From: Beijerinckiaceae bacterium
GTDB taxonomy: Bacteria > Pseudomonadota > Alphaproteobacteria > Rhizobiales > Beijerinckiaceae
Assembly (NCBI GenBank): GCA_947475995.1
Contig: CANJNI010000016.1
Span: 24,332 to 88,331, forward strand
Length of the DNA stretch: 64,000 nucleotides
Direction: 5' to 3'
This document shows positions 36,832 to 45,410 of this stretch, in pieces (positions within the stretch are counted from its first letter, which is position 1; each line of letters opens with the position of its first letter). Below the pieces are notes generated by a model that was given only the letters and a program-made list of their open reading frames with translations, had not been told where the DNA came from and made no database searches. The position numbers and the translations under genes are program-made.

Positions 36832-37497
36832 TCAGTGTGAAATGGCTGCGATGACGCGCTCGGACGGCGCGACCCATCCGAAGATGCCGCCCTGCGCCTT
36901 GATCATTTTCAGGCCCATGATGTGGAATTCGGGGAAGTAGGAGCCGACGCAGTCTTCCAGCACGAGGCAGTTGAAGCCGCGGTCGTTGGCTTCGCGAACC
37001 GTCGTGTTGACGCAGACTTCCGTGGTGACGCCTGTGACGACGAGTTGCGTGACGCCGCGATGGCGCAGGATTTCAGCGAGATCGGTCGCGTAAAACGCGC
37101 CCTTGCCGGGCTTGTCGATCACAGGCTCGCCCGGCAGCGGATAAAGCTCCGGAATGATGTCGTGGCCCGGTTCTCCGCGCACCAGAATGCGGCCCATCGG
37201 CCCGGGGTCGCCAATGCTGGTTTTCGAGCGCCCGCGCGCCTTCTTTTCAGGCGGCAGATCGGCCAGATCGGGACGATGGCCCTCGCGGGTGTGAATGACG
37301 AACAGACCCGCTTCGCGCCATGCGGCGAGAAGCCTGCGGTTCGGCTCGATGGTTCGGCGAAGTTGCGAGACGTCGTTGCCGAGCATTTCCCCGAAGCCGC
37401 CGGGCTCCAGAAAATCCCGCTGCATGTCGATGATCAGAAGCGCCGCGCGCGCGGGCTCGAAATCGAAAGCATATGGCTCCGCGTTGATTTGCGGCAT
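36832..37497 (-). CDS. Isochorismatase-family cysteine hydrolase
   Basis: A 221-residue cytoplasmic amidase-type enzyme. The catalytic triad can be read as Asp24 (LIIDMQRDF), Lys129 (IDKPGKGAF) and Cys162 (TGVTTEVCVNTT), with the cis-peptide region just before the cysteine. Relatives include biuret hydrolase, ureidoacrylate amidohydrolase, N-carbamoylsarcosine amidase and nicotinamidase. The permease next to it and the residues around Lys and Cys make a biuret- or ureido-type substrate the best guess. It starts the two-gene transcript; no riboswitch is visible in the 192-base upstream gap. Confidence 0.8.
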   Translation of the reverse strand: MPQINAEPYAFDFEPARAALLIIDMQRDFLEPGGFGEMLGNDVSQLRRTIEPNRRLLAAWREAGLFVIHTREGHRPDLADLPPEKKARGRSKTSIGDPGPMGRILVRGEPGHDIIPELYPLPGEPVIDKPGKGAFYATDLAEILRHRGVTQLVVTGVTTEVCVNTTVREANDRGFNCLVLEDCVGSYFPEFHIMGLKMIKAQGGIFGWVAPSERVIAAISH

Positions 37498-37689
37498 TTG
37501 GGCGCCCCCCGGCGCAACAGGACCGGTTTGGTTAAAGCAAGGGGCATGCCGGGTCGCAGCATGAGAGGGTGTGGAGTAAACCCACGTAAACTTACGCGCC
37601 CGGATTTTTAGCTTACCAAGGGATTCCGCTATGCGTCCCGAGCGTGCGTGCTAACGTTCCATGCAGTCAATGGATAGCTCACAACGGGT

Positions 37690-38325
37690 TTGACCTTGCG
37701 CCTCGAACAAATTTCACACCCCCAGATCATTGCGGCCCTGAAGACATTCGTGCCGTCGCCCATCCGCTCCTTTGTGCGGCGGCGCAATGTCGAATCCGAA
37801 AAGGTCGCGCTCGCGACGGCGCGCTCCACCGACCGCAAGCTGTTGAACGAAACGCTGCTGCCTGCCCTGTCGCGTGGCGCGGGGCGCGCCCTCTGGGTCG
37901 GCTGCCGCGCCTATACGGCTCGCTATCCGACGATCATCGAGGCCTGCGGGGCGGAATGCTGGACGACCGACATTGACCCGGTCGCCGCCCGGCATGGCCG
38001 CCCCGGCCGGCATGTGACGGGAGACGCGAAGCAAATTGATGCCCTGTTTGCGGGCATGGAATTCGGAACCGTCTTTCTCAACGGCGTTTTCGGCTTCGGC
38101 ATTGACGATGTCGCCGGCCAGGATGAGTGCATCGAGGGGATTTCGCGCATCCTGAAGCCGGGCGGATTGCTGCTCGTGGGATGGAACCACGACGCCGTGC
38201 AGGACCCCGAACGGCTGCCGGCCATGCAGAAGAGTTTTGTCCGGGCCGCCGTCCCCGGCTGCGAAACGCGCGTGCGCTACGACGACGTGACCCACGTGTA
38301 CGATGTTTTCCGCCGCGCAGGCTGA
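37690..38325 (+). CDS. SAM-dependent methyltransferase-like protein
   Basis: A 211-residue protein with a class I methyltransferase-like core. There is a glycine-containing first motif (ALWVGCRAYTARYP), an acidic residue after strand 2 (TTDIDP), and a post-motif region ISRILKPGGLLLVGWNHD. The first motif lacks the usual GxGxG spacing, so cofactor binding is uncertain. The start is TTG at 37690 with a weak ribosome-binding site. No partner gene indicates a substrate. Confidence 0.65.
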   Translation: MTLRLEQISHPQIIAALKTFVPSPIRSFVRRRNVESEKVALATARSTDRKLLNETLLPALSRGAGRALWVGCRAYTARYPTIIEACGAECWTTDIDPVAARHGRPGRHVTGDAKQIDALFAGMEFGTVFLNGVFGFGIDDVAGQDECIEGISRILKPGGLLLVGWNHDAVQDPERLPAMQKSFVRAAVPGCETRVRYDDVTHVYDVFRRAG

Positions 38326-38402
38326 TCGGTCGCACGAAGGCGACTTGCGAAGCTTCGGCCATAGGGCCTAAACCCGGACGACAGACCAAGTCCGGGGGAA
38401 AC

Positions 38403-39467
38403 ATGTCGAAGCCCAAGGTCCTGATATATGCGCCGCGCGAAGAGCCGGCGGAAATTCTGCAGAAGCTCGAACAGCAGGGTTACGACATCGTCTTCGGCGA
38501 CAAGGCGTGGACCCTGCCGCGCGGCGACCACACGGGCGCGCTGCGCGATGCGGCGCGCGACACGGTGGCCCTGATGGGCACGTCGATCCGCCACACGCCC
38601 ATTACCCGCGAAGTGATGGAAGCCTCCCAGCGCCTGCGCGTCGTGGCGAAATATACGGTGGGGGTCGACGACGTTGATACGGATGCGGCGACCGACCTGG
38701 GCATTCTGGTCTGTCACGCGCCGACCGAGTCCAACTGCTTCGGCGTGGCGGAATCCACGATGGCCATGATCCTTGCCATGCTGAAGAAGGTCGTGGAACG
38801 CGATCAGGACGTGCGCGCGGGCAAATGGCGCGAGCCGCATCACGGCACGACCTTTCTGGGCGCGCGGGCCGATGGCTATCCGGGCATCACGATCGGAATC
38901 GTGGGCCTCGGCCGTATCGGCAAGCGCGTGGCGCAACTGCTGGCCCCGTGGCGCATCAGGCTGATCGCCTACGATCCTTACATTCCGCCCGCCGACTTCC
39001 TGCTCGCGGGCGCGAAACAGGTTGATTACGAGACGTTGCTGCGCGAGTCCGATGTGGTCTCCTTCCATGTCGTGCTGACGAAAGAGACGCGCTACATGCT
39101 GCGCGAGGAGCAGATCCGGCTGATGAAGCCGACCGCCACGATTATCAACACGGCGCGCGGCAAGGTGATCGAGGAAGCGGCGGTGGCCGCCGCCATTCGT
39201 GAAAACCGGCTGCGGGGCGCGGCCATCGACGCTTTCGAGGAAGAGCCTGTGGCGATGGACTCGCCTCTGCGCCAGCTCGGCCACCGCGTGCTGATGTCGC
39301 CGCATTCGGCATCGTTCAACGAGGGCGGCGAATTGCGACCCGGAATTGCCTGGGCGACGCGCTCGGTGATCTCGGCGCTGAACGGGATTGTGCCGGACAA
39401 TGTCTATAATCGCGAGGTCATTCCGCGCTGGAAAGAGCGGTTCGGCAATGCGAGCGTGACCGGCTGA
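38403..39467 (+). CDS. D-isomer-specific 2-hydroxyacid dehydrogenase
   Basis: A 354-residue NAD(P)-linked dehydrogenase related to phosphoglycerate and hydroxypyruvate reductases. The cofactor loop is GIVGLGRIGKRV, and the catalytic Arg (NTARGK region), Glu (DAFEEEP) and His (SPHSASF) are present. The start at 38403 follows CCGGGGGAAAC. It is longer in the N-terminal domain than the shortest members but has no ACT domain, so it is unlikely to be SerA. Substrate undetermined. Confidence 0.85.
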   Translation: MSKPKVLIYAPREEPAEILQKLEQQGYDIVFGDKAWTLPRGDHTGALRDAARDTVALMGTSIRHTPITREVMEASQRLRVVAKYTVGVDDVDTDAATDLGILVCHAPTESNCFGVAESTMAMILAMLKKVVERDQDVRAGKWREPHHGTTFLGARADGYPGITIGIVGLGRIGKRVAQLLAPWRIRLIAYDPYIPPADFLLAGAKQVDYETLLRESDVVSFHVVLTKETRYMLREEQIRLMKPTATIINTARGKVIEEAAVAAAIRENRLRGAAIDAFEEEPVAMDSPLRQLGHRVLMSPHSASFNEGGELRPGIAWATRSVISALNGIVPDNVYNREVIPRWKERFGNASVTG

Positions 39468-39507
39468 GCGTGGGTGGCCGGGACAGGCCCGGCCATGACG
39501 GCCCGCT

Positions 39508-40221
39508 TCAGTACTTGCGCACGAGGCTGACGAGCTTCCCCTGAATGCGGATGCGGTCAGGTCCGAAGATGCGCGTCTCGTAGGCCGGGTTGGCGGCTTC
39601 GAGCGCAAGGGACGCGCCGCGCTTGCGCAGCCGCTTCAGGGTCGCTTCCTCGTCGTCCACCAGCGCCACCACGATATCGCCGGTCTCGGCCGTGTCCTGC
39701 TTGCGGATGATGACGGTGTCCTGATCCAGAATGCCGGCCTCGATCATCGAGTCGCCGCGCACTTCGAGCGCGTAATGCTCGCCCGTGCCCAGAAATTCCG
39801 GCGGCATGGCAATCGTGTGGGTGCGGGCCTGGATGGCCTCGATGGGCGTGCCGGCCGCGATTCGGCCCATGACGGGGATCATCACGCCCGACCCTGCCCG
39901 GTCGTCTCCCGCATCGCGGGGGGACGGCGAACGGACGCGCCCGAGCGTTCCCTCGATCACCGAGGGGGAGAAGCGGCCAGCGCCGCGGCTTGGCGAGGGC
40001 GTCGAGGATTCGGGGAGCTTGATGACTTCCAGCGCACGGGCGCGATTGGGCAGGCGGCGGATGAAGCCGCGCTCCTCCAGCGCCATGATGAGGCGGTGAA
40101 TGCCCGACTTGGACCGCAGGTCCAGCGCGTCCTTCATCTCGTCGAAAGACGGCGGCACGCCGGATTCCTTCAGGCGCTCATTGATGAAGCGCAGAAGTTC
40201 GCTTTGTTTCTTCGTCAGCAT
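39508..40221 (-). CDS. lexA: LexA repressor
   Basis: LexA represses the SOS regulon and cleaves itself when bound to RecA filaments. I set the start at 40221 (237 residues), where [13 protein letters not shown] begins the winged-helix domain; the frame to 40284 adds non-conserved residues. The cleavage site Ala123-Gly124 (GRIAAG), Ser158 (GDSM) and Lys196 (ATLKRL) are intact. The linker (about 70-112) is longer than in E. coli, as in other alphaproteobacteria. Its operator lies at 40355. Confidence 0.96.
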   Translation of the reverse strand: MLTKKQSELLRFINERLKESGVPPSFDEMKDALDLRSKSGIHRLIMALEERGFIRRLPNRARALEVIKLPESSTPSPSRGAGRFSPSVIEGTLGRVRSPSPRDAGDDRAGSGVMIPVMGRIAAGTPIEAIQARTHTIAMPPEFLGTGEHYALEVRGDSMIEAGILDQDTVIIRKQDTAETGDIVVALVDDEEATLKRLRKRGASLALEAANPAYETRIFGPDRIRIQGKLVSLVRKY

Positions 40222-40354
40222 TGCACGTCCGCCTGTCCTGGAACCAACGCGCCGAACCCCGCCGGCGCCCGCAAAACGAATCACGCTTCGTTCCGCCCAT
40301 GAGCGCCTTTACACTGAGCCTCGTTGATAAACAAAGCATGAACGAACACTAAAT

Positions 40355-40369
40355 GTTCGCGGTGTGTTC
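40355..40369. promoter_or_regulatory. LexA operator (SOS box)
   Basis: GTTC-GCGGTGT-GTTC matches the alphaproteobacterial GTTC-N7-GTTC consensus exactly. It lies 133 bases upstream of lexA and 87 bases before the divergent Rieske gene, so it could serve either. An imperfect copy (GTTC-GCGATGT-CTGG) is at 40429-40443. Confidence 0.85.
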
Positions 40370-40456
40370 AGTCAAGGCATAAATCCAGCGCTTCTGATCT
40401 GGACGAAGCGACTTAACCAGCCTTTAGTGTTCGCGATGTCTGGCTGAGGAACCGCT

Positions 40457-40897
40457 TTGACCGTTAACCGCCGCTCCGTCCTCATCGGCCTCACGGCCCT
40501 GCTCGAAGCCCGTCCGGCCTTCGCGGAAATGACCGTGCGGGCGCCGAAGGAGCCGTGGGATTCCGTAAAGTTCACCCTGCGGGACGGCGACAATGTCTGG
40601 CCCGGCGTCGCCGTGCGGGTGCCGGGCGCGCCCGGCAAGCCCTCCTATATCTATGCGGCGAGCACGATCTGCCCGCATCAGGGCTGCCAGTTCGAGTTCG
40701 AAGCGGATTACCAGGCGGTCGGGGCGAAGATCGGCAAAGAGCTCACGAACCCGGTGTTCCACTGCCACTGCCACATGTCGACCTATGACCCCGCCAATGC
40801 CGGACAGGTGATCCACGGCCCTGCCCCGCGCCCGCCCTTCCGGTTCGAGTTCCGCGAGGAAGGCGACGCGCTGGTCATCACCGGCGTCGTCACCTGA
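40457..40897 (+). CDS. Exported Rieske [2Fe-2S] protein
   Basis: A 146-residue protein with a twin-arginine-type signal (NRRSVLIGLTALL, cleavage near FAE at 22-24) and one Rieske domain. Cluster ligands are Cys72-His74 (CPHQGC) and Cys103-His106 (CHCHMS). It resembles the small subunits of arsenite oxidase-type or other periplasmic electron-transfer complexes, but no large catalytic subunit is next to it. The start is TTG at 40457, with GAGGA upstream. It is divergent from lexA, with the SOS box between them. Confidence 0.85.
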   Translation: MTVNRRSVLIGLTALLEARPAFAEMTVRAPKEPWDSVKFTLRDGDNVWPGVAVRVPGAPGKPSYIYAASTICPHQGCQFEFEADYQAVGAKIGKELTNPVFHCHCHMSTYDPANAGQVIHGPAPRPPFRFEFREEGDALVITGVVT

Positions 40898-40966
40898 GGT
40901 CTTGCGGTCGGGGCTTGGTCTGCGCAAGATGGGTCAGCGGCGCAGACCGCAGACCGGGAGGGCTTG

Positions 40967-41974
40967 ATGTTTCTGTTTCGCGCCGCGCTTGCGGCAGGAT
41001 TCCTGACAGTCGCCGCGCATCCAGCCTTCGCGCAGCAATCGGTCGCCGATTTCTATCGCGGCAAGACGATCGACTTCATTGTCGGCACCGAGACCGGTTC
41101 GTCCTACGACAGTTTCGCGCGACTGCTGGCCAAGCACATGAAGATCCCGGGCGATCCGGGCTTCGTGGTGCGCTCGATGCCGGGCGCAGGCCACATCAAG
41201 GCGACGAATTATCTCTATACGACCGCCGCGAAGGACGGGACCGTGATCGGGATGATCTCTCAACTGATCCCGACCGCGACGGTGCTGAAGAACAAGCCCG
41301 GGCTGGAAGCTGATTTCACGAAATTCCGCTGGATCGGCTCCACCGATTCCGCCCGTCAGGTCTGCGTCACCCGGCCTGACGCGAAGGTGAAGTCCGGCGG
41401 CGACCTGTTTGCCGAAAAGCTCATCGTGGGCGGCACAGGCGCCGGCAGCGGCGTCACCGGTATCCCGACCTTCCTGCGCGATGTGTTCGGCATGAAGTTC
41501 GAAATCATCATGGGTTACAAGAATTCCGGCGACGTGATGCTCGCCATGGAGCGCGGCGAGGTCGAGGGCGTCTGCCAGACCTATCAGGGCGTCGAGCATT
41601 CGCGCCCCGGCGCCATGGCGAATGGTCAATTGCGGCTGCTGTTCAATCTTGAAAAAGATCCGATCCCCGGAACGAATGCGCCGAGCGTGCGCCAGTTTGC
41701 CCGCGCGGAAGACCAGCGGCTGCTGGCCGACTTCTTCTCGGCCAACAATGATCTGGGGCGTCCGCTCATCGCCCCGCCAGGCATTCCGGAAGACAGGCTG
41801 AAGGCGATCCGTGACGCCTTCGACGCCGCCGTCCGCAGCAAGGACTATCTGGACGAGGCGAACAAGCTGCACCTCGACACGAACGCCCGCAGCGGAACAG
41901 AACAGGAGACGGATTTCCGGGCGATCCTTGCAACGCCGCCGGCAATCATCAAGCTGGCCGAAAAGTATATGTGA
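40967..41974 (+). CDS. Tripartite tricarboxylate transporter (Bug) type binding protein
   Basis: A 335-residue periplasmic binding protein with a signal peptide ending near AFA-QQ (22-24). The start is ATG at 40967, five bases after GGGAGGG. The Bug/TctC features are FYRGKTIDFIVGTETGSSYDSFARLLAKHM and the MPGAGHIKATNYLY loop, where organic acids are bound in the family. No membrane components (TctA/TctB) are nearby, as is common for this expanded orphan family. It converges on the DUF421 gene with a ten-base gap. Confidence 0.88.
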   Translation: MFLFRAALAAGFLTVAAHPAFAQQSVADFYRGKTIDFIVGTETGSSYDSFARLLAKHMKIPGDPGFVVRSMPGAGHIKATNYLYTTAAKDGTVIGMISQLIPTATVLKNKPGLEADFTKFRWIGSTDSARQVCVTRPDAKVKSGGDLFAEKLIVGGTGAGSGVTGIPTFLRDVFGMKFEIIMGYKNSGDVMLAMERGEVEGVCQTYQGVEHSRPGAMANGQLRLLFNLEKDPIPGTNAPSVRQFARAEDQRLLADFFSANNDLGRPLIAPPGIPEDRLKAIRDAFDAAVRSKDYLDEANKLHLDTNARSGTEQETDFRAILATPPAIIKLAEKYM

Positions 41975-41983
41975 GCGGGAAGG

Positions 41984-42484
41984 TCAGTCCTCCCGCACCA
42001 CGCTGATCTTGCCGCTTGTCTCCAGCACGACGCGGCGGGTCTTGCGCAGATCGTCGATGGTCTCGCTGCGCAAAGCTTCTTCCAGATCGGACATGCTGAC
42101 GCCGCTCCGGCGCATGGCATTCGTGTCGACCCTGCCGTTTTCCGCCAGCACCACGGGCTTTCCTGAAATCCAGATATCGGCGCGTTCGGACCGGGCCACC
42201 CATTGGGCAAGCAGGGCATGCAGCACAAGCAGCAACGTCACGGCCGCCAGCGTGGCCCAGAGTTCCGCCCCGCCCGTCATGGCGCGGCCGAGGCTTGAGG
42301 CGATCATGATCGATACGACGAAATCCATGCTCGACCATTTGCCAAGCAGGCGGCGACCGGCGCGCCTGATCGCCACCAGCGCATAGGCGAGAATCAGGAC
42401 GGCGCGGGTGCAATAGTGCCACCAGGCAAGATTGTCCTTCGCGCCGAACAGCGCAAGCGACCAGGTTTCTGCGGTTTCGAGCAC
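41984..42484 (-). CDS. DUF421 (YetF-type) membrane protein
   Basis: A 166-residue protein with two or three N-terminal membrane segments and a cytoplasmic beta-rich domain. GRRLLGKWSSMDFVVSIMIASSLGRAM and ISGKPVVLAENGRVDTNAMRRSGVSMSDLEEALR are the conserved blocks of DUF421. The start is GTG at 42484, preceded by GGAGA; the longer frame to 42565 would overlap tpiA. The role is unknown. It is downstream of tpiA on the same strand with a 61-base gap. Confidence 0.78.
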   Translation of the reverse strand: MLETAETWSLALFGAKDNLAWWHYCTRAVLILAYALVAIRRAGRRLLGKWSSMDFVVSIMIASSLGRAMTGGAELWATLAAVTLLLVLHALLAQWVARSERADIWISGKPVVLAENGRVDTNAMRRSGVSMSDLEEALRSETIDDLRKTRRVVLETSGKISVVRED

Positions 42485-42545
42485 GAGGTCTCCGGCACAG
42501 GCAATTATGCCTGACAACCGGAGCGGGGCTTTGTTGTTCCTGGGC

Positions 42546-43304
42546 CTAGCGATAGGCCGCCGCAATGCCGAGAAAATCCGCCGCCTTCAGGCTCGCTCCG
42601 CCGACAAGTGCGCCGTCCACATTGGCGACGCCCATCAGTTCGACCGCGTTGGAAGGCTTGACCGAGCCGCCGTACAGGATTCGCACGCCGGACCCCTGCC
42701 CCGGCATGAGGCGGTTCAGTTCGGCCCGGATGAAGGCATGGACCTCGGCGACGTCGGCGGCGGTCGGGGTCAGGCCAGTCCCGATCGCCCAGACCGGCTC
42801 GTAGGCGATGACAAGGTTCGCGGCGGTCGCGCCCTTCGGCAAGGAACCGGACAGTTGCGTCCCCACCACGGTTAGGGTCTTTCCGCCTTCGCGCTCGGCG
42901 CGTGTTTCGCCGACGCAGACGATGGCGTTGAGGCCGGCCCGGAAGGCGGCTTCGGCCTTGGCTTTCACGATGGCGTCGGTCTCGGCATGGTCGGTGCGGC
43001 GCTCGGAATGGCCGACGATCACGAAGGTCGCTCCGGCGTCGGCGATCATCTCGGCAGCGATGTCGCCCGTATGGGCGCCGTTCGGGTTGGGATGACAATC
43101 CTGCGCCCCGACCGCGATGCCTGAACCCAGCGCCCCATGCGCCATGGCGAACAGCAGCGTTGCGGGCGGGCAGACGAGCATGTCGCAGCGGGCTTTCAGG
43201 GCAGCGTCGTACCCGGCGGCCATAGCGTTGATTTCATTGAGAGACGCCTTGAGGCCATTCATCTTCCAGTTTCCGGCGACGAGGGGGCGGGGTCGGCTGG
43301 TCAT
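42546..43304 (-). CDS. tpiA: Triosephosphate isomerase
   Basis: TpiA interconverts dihydroxyacetone phosphate and glyceraldehyde 3-phosphate. In this 252-residue protein, GNWKMNG carries the catalytic lysine, VGHSERR the histidine, and [11 protein letters not shown] the glutamate and flexible lid. YGGSVKPSN closes the phosphate site. It is divergent from ppiD across 180 bases, the usual arrangement in the order. Confidence 0.97.
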   Translation of the reverse strand: MTSRPRPLVAGNWKMNGLKASLNEINAMAAGYDAALKARCDMLVCPPATLLFAMAHGALGSGIAVGAQDCHPNPNGAHTGDIAAEMIADAGATFVIVGHSERRTDHAETDAIVKAKAEAAFRAGLNAIVCVGETRAEREGGKTLTVVGTQLSGSLPKGATAANLVIAYEPVWAIGTGLTPTAADVAEVHAFIRAELNRLMPGQGSGVRILYGGSVKPSNAVELMGVANVDGALVGGASLKAADFLGIAAAYR

Positions 43305-43484
43305 AGGGCTCTCCGGAAAAGTCTTTCGAATGGCGGAAGGTTTGGGCCAAGCGCAGTTAGAGCATGGCCGAAAATAGTTGAAGGACTTTTTCGGCCCGGC
43401 CCCGCTCCGGCCCGAAGCCTATGCAAATGCTGCCCGAGGCGGTATGGGACAGGCAGGATTGCTGCAGGCAAACGGGACAGATCA

Positions 43485-45401
43485 ATGCTCGAAGGGATGC
43501 GCAAGGCATCGCAGAACTGGTTCGGCCGCGCCGTCATGGCCGTGCTGATGGGGTTCATTATCCTCAGTTTCGCGATCTGGGGCATCGGAGACATTTTCCG
43601 CGGTTTTGGCACCGGAACGGTCGCGAGCGTCGGCAGCCAGGAGATCACCTCCGAGCAGATGCGCTTCGCCTACCAGACGCAATTGCAGCGCCTGCAGCAG
43701 CAATACCGCCGCGCCATCACCAACGATCAGGCGCGCGCCATGGGATTCGACCGGCAGGTGCTTGGCCGCCTGATCGCCGAGGCGTCCCTCGACCAGCGCG
43801 TCAAGACGCTCGGCCTCGCCATGTCGAACAGCGACATCGCCAAGGCGATCCAGAGCGATCCTAATTTCGCAGGACTCACGGGCAAGTTCGACGTCGCCCG
43901 CTTCAACGAAATCCTGCGCGACAACGGCCTGAACGAGCAGAGCTTCGTACGCGAGCAGCGCAAGGTCTATCTGCGGCAGGAATTGTCGGAATCGCTGATC
44001 GGCGGCCTGGAAGCGCCGAAGTCCTACGTCGAGACCATCCATCGTTATCGCTACGAGACCCGCGCCATCGAATATGCGGTCCTGCCGGAAACGGCGGCGG
44101 GCGAAATCGAGGCGCCTTCCACCGAGACGCTGCAAGCCTTCTATGACCTGCGCAAATCGAGCTTCCGGGCCGAGGAATTCCGCAAGATCGTGCTTCTTGC
44201 CGTGACCCCGTCTTCGGTCGCCGATCCGTCGAAGATCAGCGACGCAGACGCACGGGTTCGCTACGATCGCGTGAAGGGCGAGAAATACGGCACGCCCGAA
44301 AAGCGTCATCTCCAGCAGATCGTGTTTCCGACCGAGGACGAGGCCAAGGCCGCCAGCCAGAAGATCAAGGGCGGCGAGGGCTTCATGGCCGTCGCGGCGG
44401 AACGCAAGCTGACGGAAGCCGACGTCGATCTCGGCACGATCAGTCGCGGCGAAGTGATCGACCCTGCGGTTGCTGAAGCCGGCTTTGCGCTGGCAGCCGG
44501 GGCCGTGAGCGAACCCATCAAGGGCCAGTTCGGTTACGTGCTGGTGCGGGCCGAATCCGTGACGCCCGAGAGCGTCCAGTCTTTTGCGGATGTTGCGGCG
44601 GATCTGAAGAAGGACATCGCGCTGGAGCGCGCCCGCAGCGAGGCCTCGAACATTCGCGACAAGGTCGAGGACGAGCGCACCTCGGGCAAGTCGCTCGCAG
44701 ACGCGGCAGCGGCAGTCGGTTTCCAGACGAGCATCATCGACGGAGTGACGGCCAACGGCATCGGACGCGACGGGCAGCCGGTCGCCAACCTGCCGGAACG
44801 CGACGCGCTTCTGAAGGCCGTTTTCGCCTCCGACATCGGTGTCGACAACGACACGATCTCGGGCCGCGACGGCACCTATGTGTGGTTCGAAGTCACCTCG
44901 ATCGACCCTGCCCGCGAACGCTCACTGGATGAAGTGAAGGCGGAAGTCGAGCGCGCCTGGCGCGAGGACGAAATCGTCAAGCGCCTCGTGGCGAAGGGCG
45001 ATGAGCTCGTCGAAAAGGTGAAGGGCGGCGCGGATTTCGAGGCCGTCATGAAGGAAGCGGGCTTCGAGGTTCAGCAGGCCAGCGACGTCAAGCGCATCGG
45101 CACGACGAGCGTCTCGCCCGGCGTCGTGGTGCGCGCCTTCGCGCTGCCGGTGGGCGGCGTCGGGGCTGCGGCGGGCGAAGGGCTGAGCCGCGTCATCATG
45201 AAGGTGAACGACAGCGTCGTGCCCGAGTTCGATGCAGACGCCGAAGTGATGAAGCAGGTCAGCGAACAGCTTCGCGCCGGTCTCGCGGAAGAACTGCTCT
45301 CCCAATACATTTTGAAACTCCAGAACGATCTCGGCGTGAAGATCAACGATGCGGCCTATCGCATCGCGATCGGCGCGGCTGATCCGAACGGGCTGTTCTG
45401 A
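43485..45401 (+). CDS. ppiD: PpiD-type membrane-anchored peptidyl-prolyl isomerase
   Basis: A periplasmic folding chaperone, 638 residues from ATG 43485. A short cytoplasmic N-terminus (MLEGMRKASQNWFGRA) and one membrane helix (about 16-36) are followed by a SurA-N-like helical domain (to about 240). A parvulin domain around 260-360 (KRHLQQIVFPTEDEAKAASQKIKGGEGF) and a second helical region complete it. The open frame begins much earlier, at 43137, but that part overlaps the divergent tpiA gene. It ends nine bases before trpE. Confidence 0.92.
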   Translation: MLEGMRKASQNWFGRAVMAVLMGFIILSFAIWGIGDIFRGFGTGTVASVGSQEITSEQMRFAYQTQLQRLQQQYRRAITNDQARAMGFDRQVLGRLIAEASLDQRVKTLGLAMSNSDIAKAIQSDPNFAGLTGKFDVARFNEILRDNGLNEQSFVREQRKVYLRQELSESLIGGLEAPKSYVETIHRYRYETRAIEYAVLPETAAGEIEAPSTETLQAFYDLRKSSFRAEEFRKIVLLAVTPSSVADPSKISDADARVRYDRVKGEKYGTPEKRHLQQIVFPTEDEAKAASQKIKGGEGFMAVAAERKLTEADVDLGTISRGEVIDPAVAEAGFALAAGAVSEPIKGQFGYVLVRAESVTPESVQSFADVAADLKKDIALERARSEASNIRDKVEDERTSGKSLADAAAAVGFQTSIIDGVTANGIGRDGQPVANLPERDALLKAVFASDIGVDNDTISGRDGTYVWFEVTSIDPARERSLDEVKAEVERAWREDEIVKRLVAKGDELVEKVKGGADFEAVMKEAGFEVQQASDVKRIGTTSVSPGVVVRAFALPVGGVGAAAGEGLSRVIMKVNDSVVPEFDADAEVMKQVSEQLRAGLAEELLSQYILKLQNDLGVKINDAAYRIAIGAADPNGLF

Positions 45402-45410
45402 AGGCCGGAC

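Noticed and set aside
40241..40257. GAAC-N9-GAAC near the lexA start as a second SOS box
   Set aside because: The spacing is nine, not seven, so it does not fit the LexA consensus.
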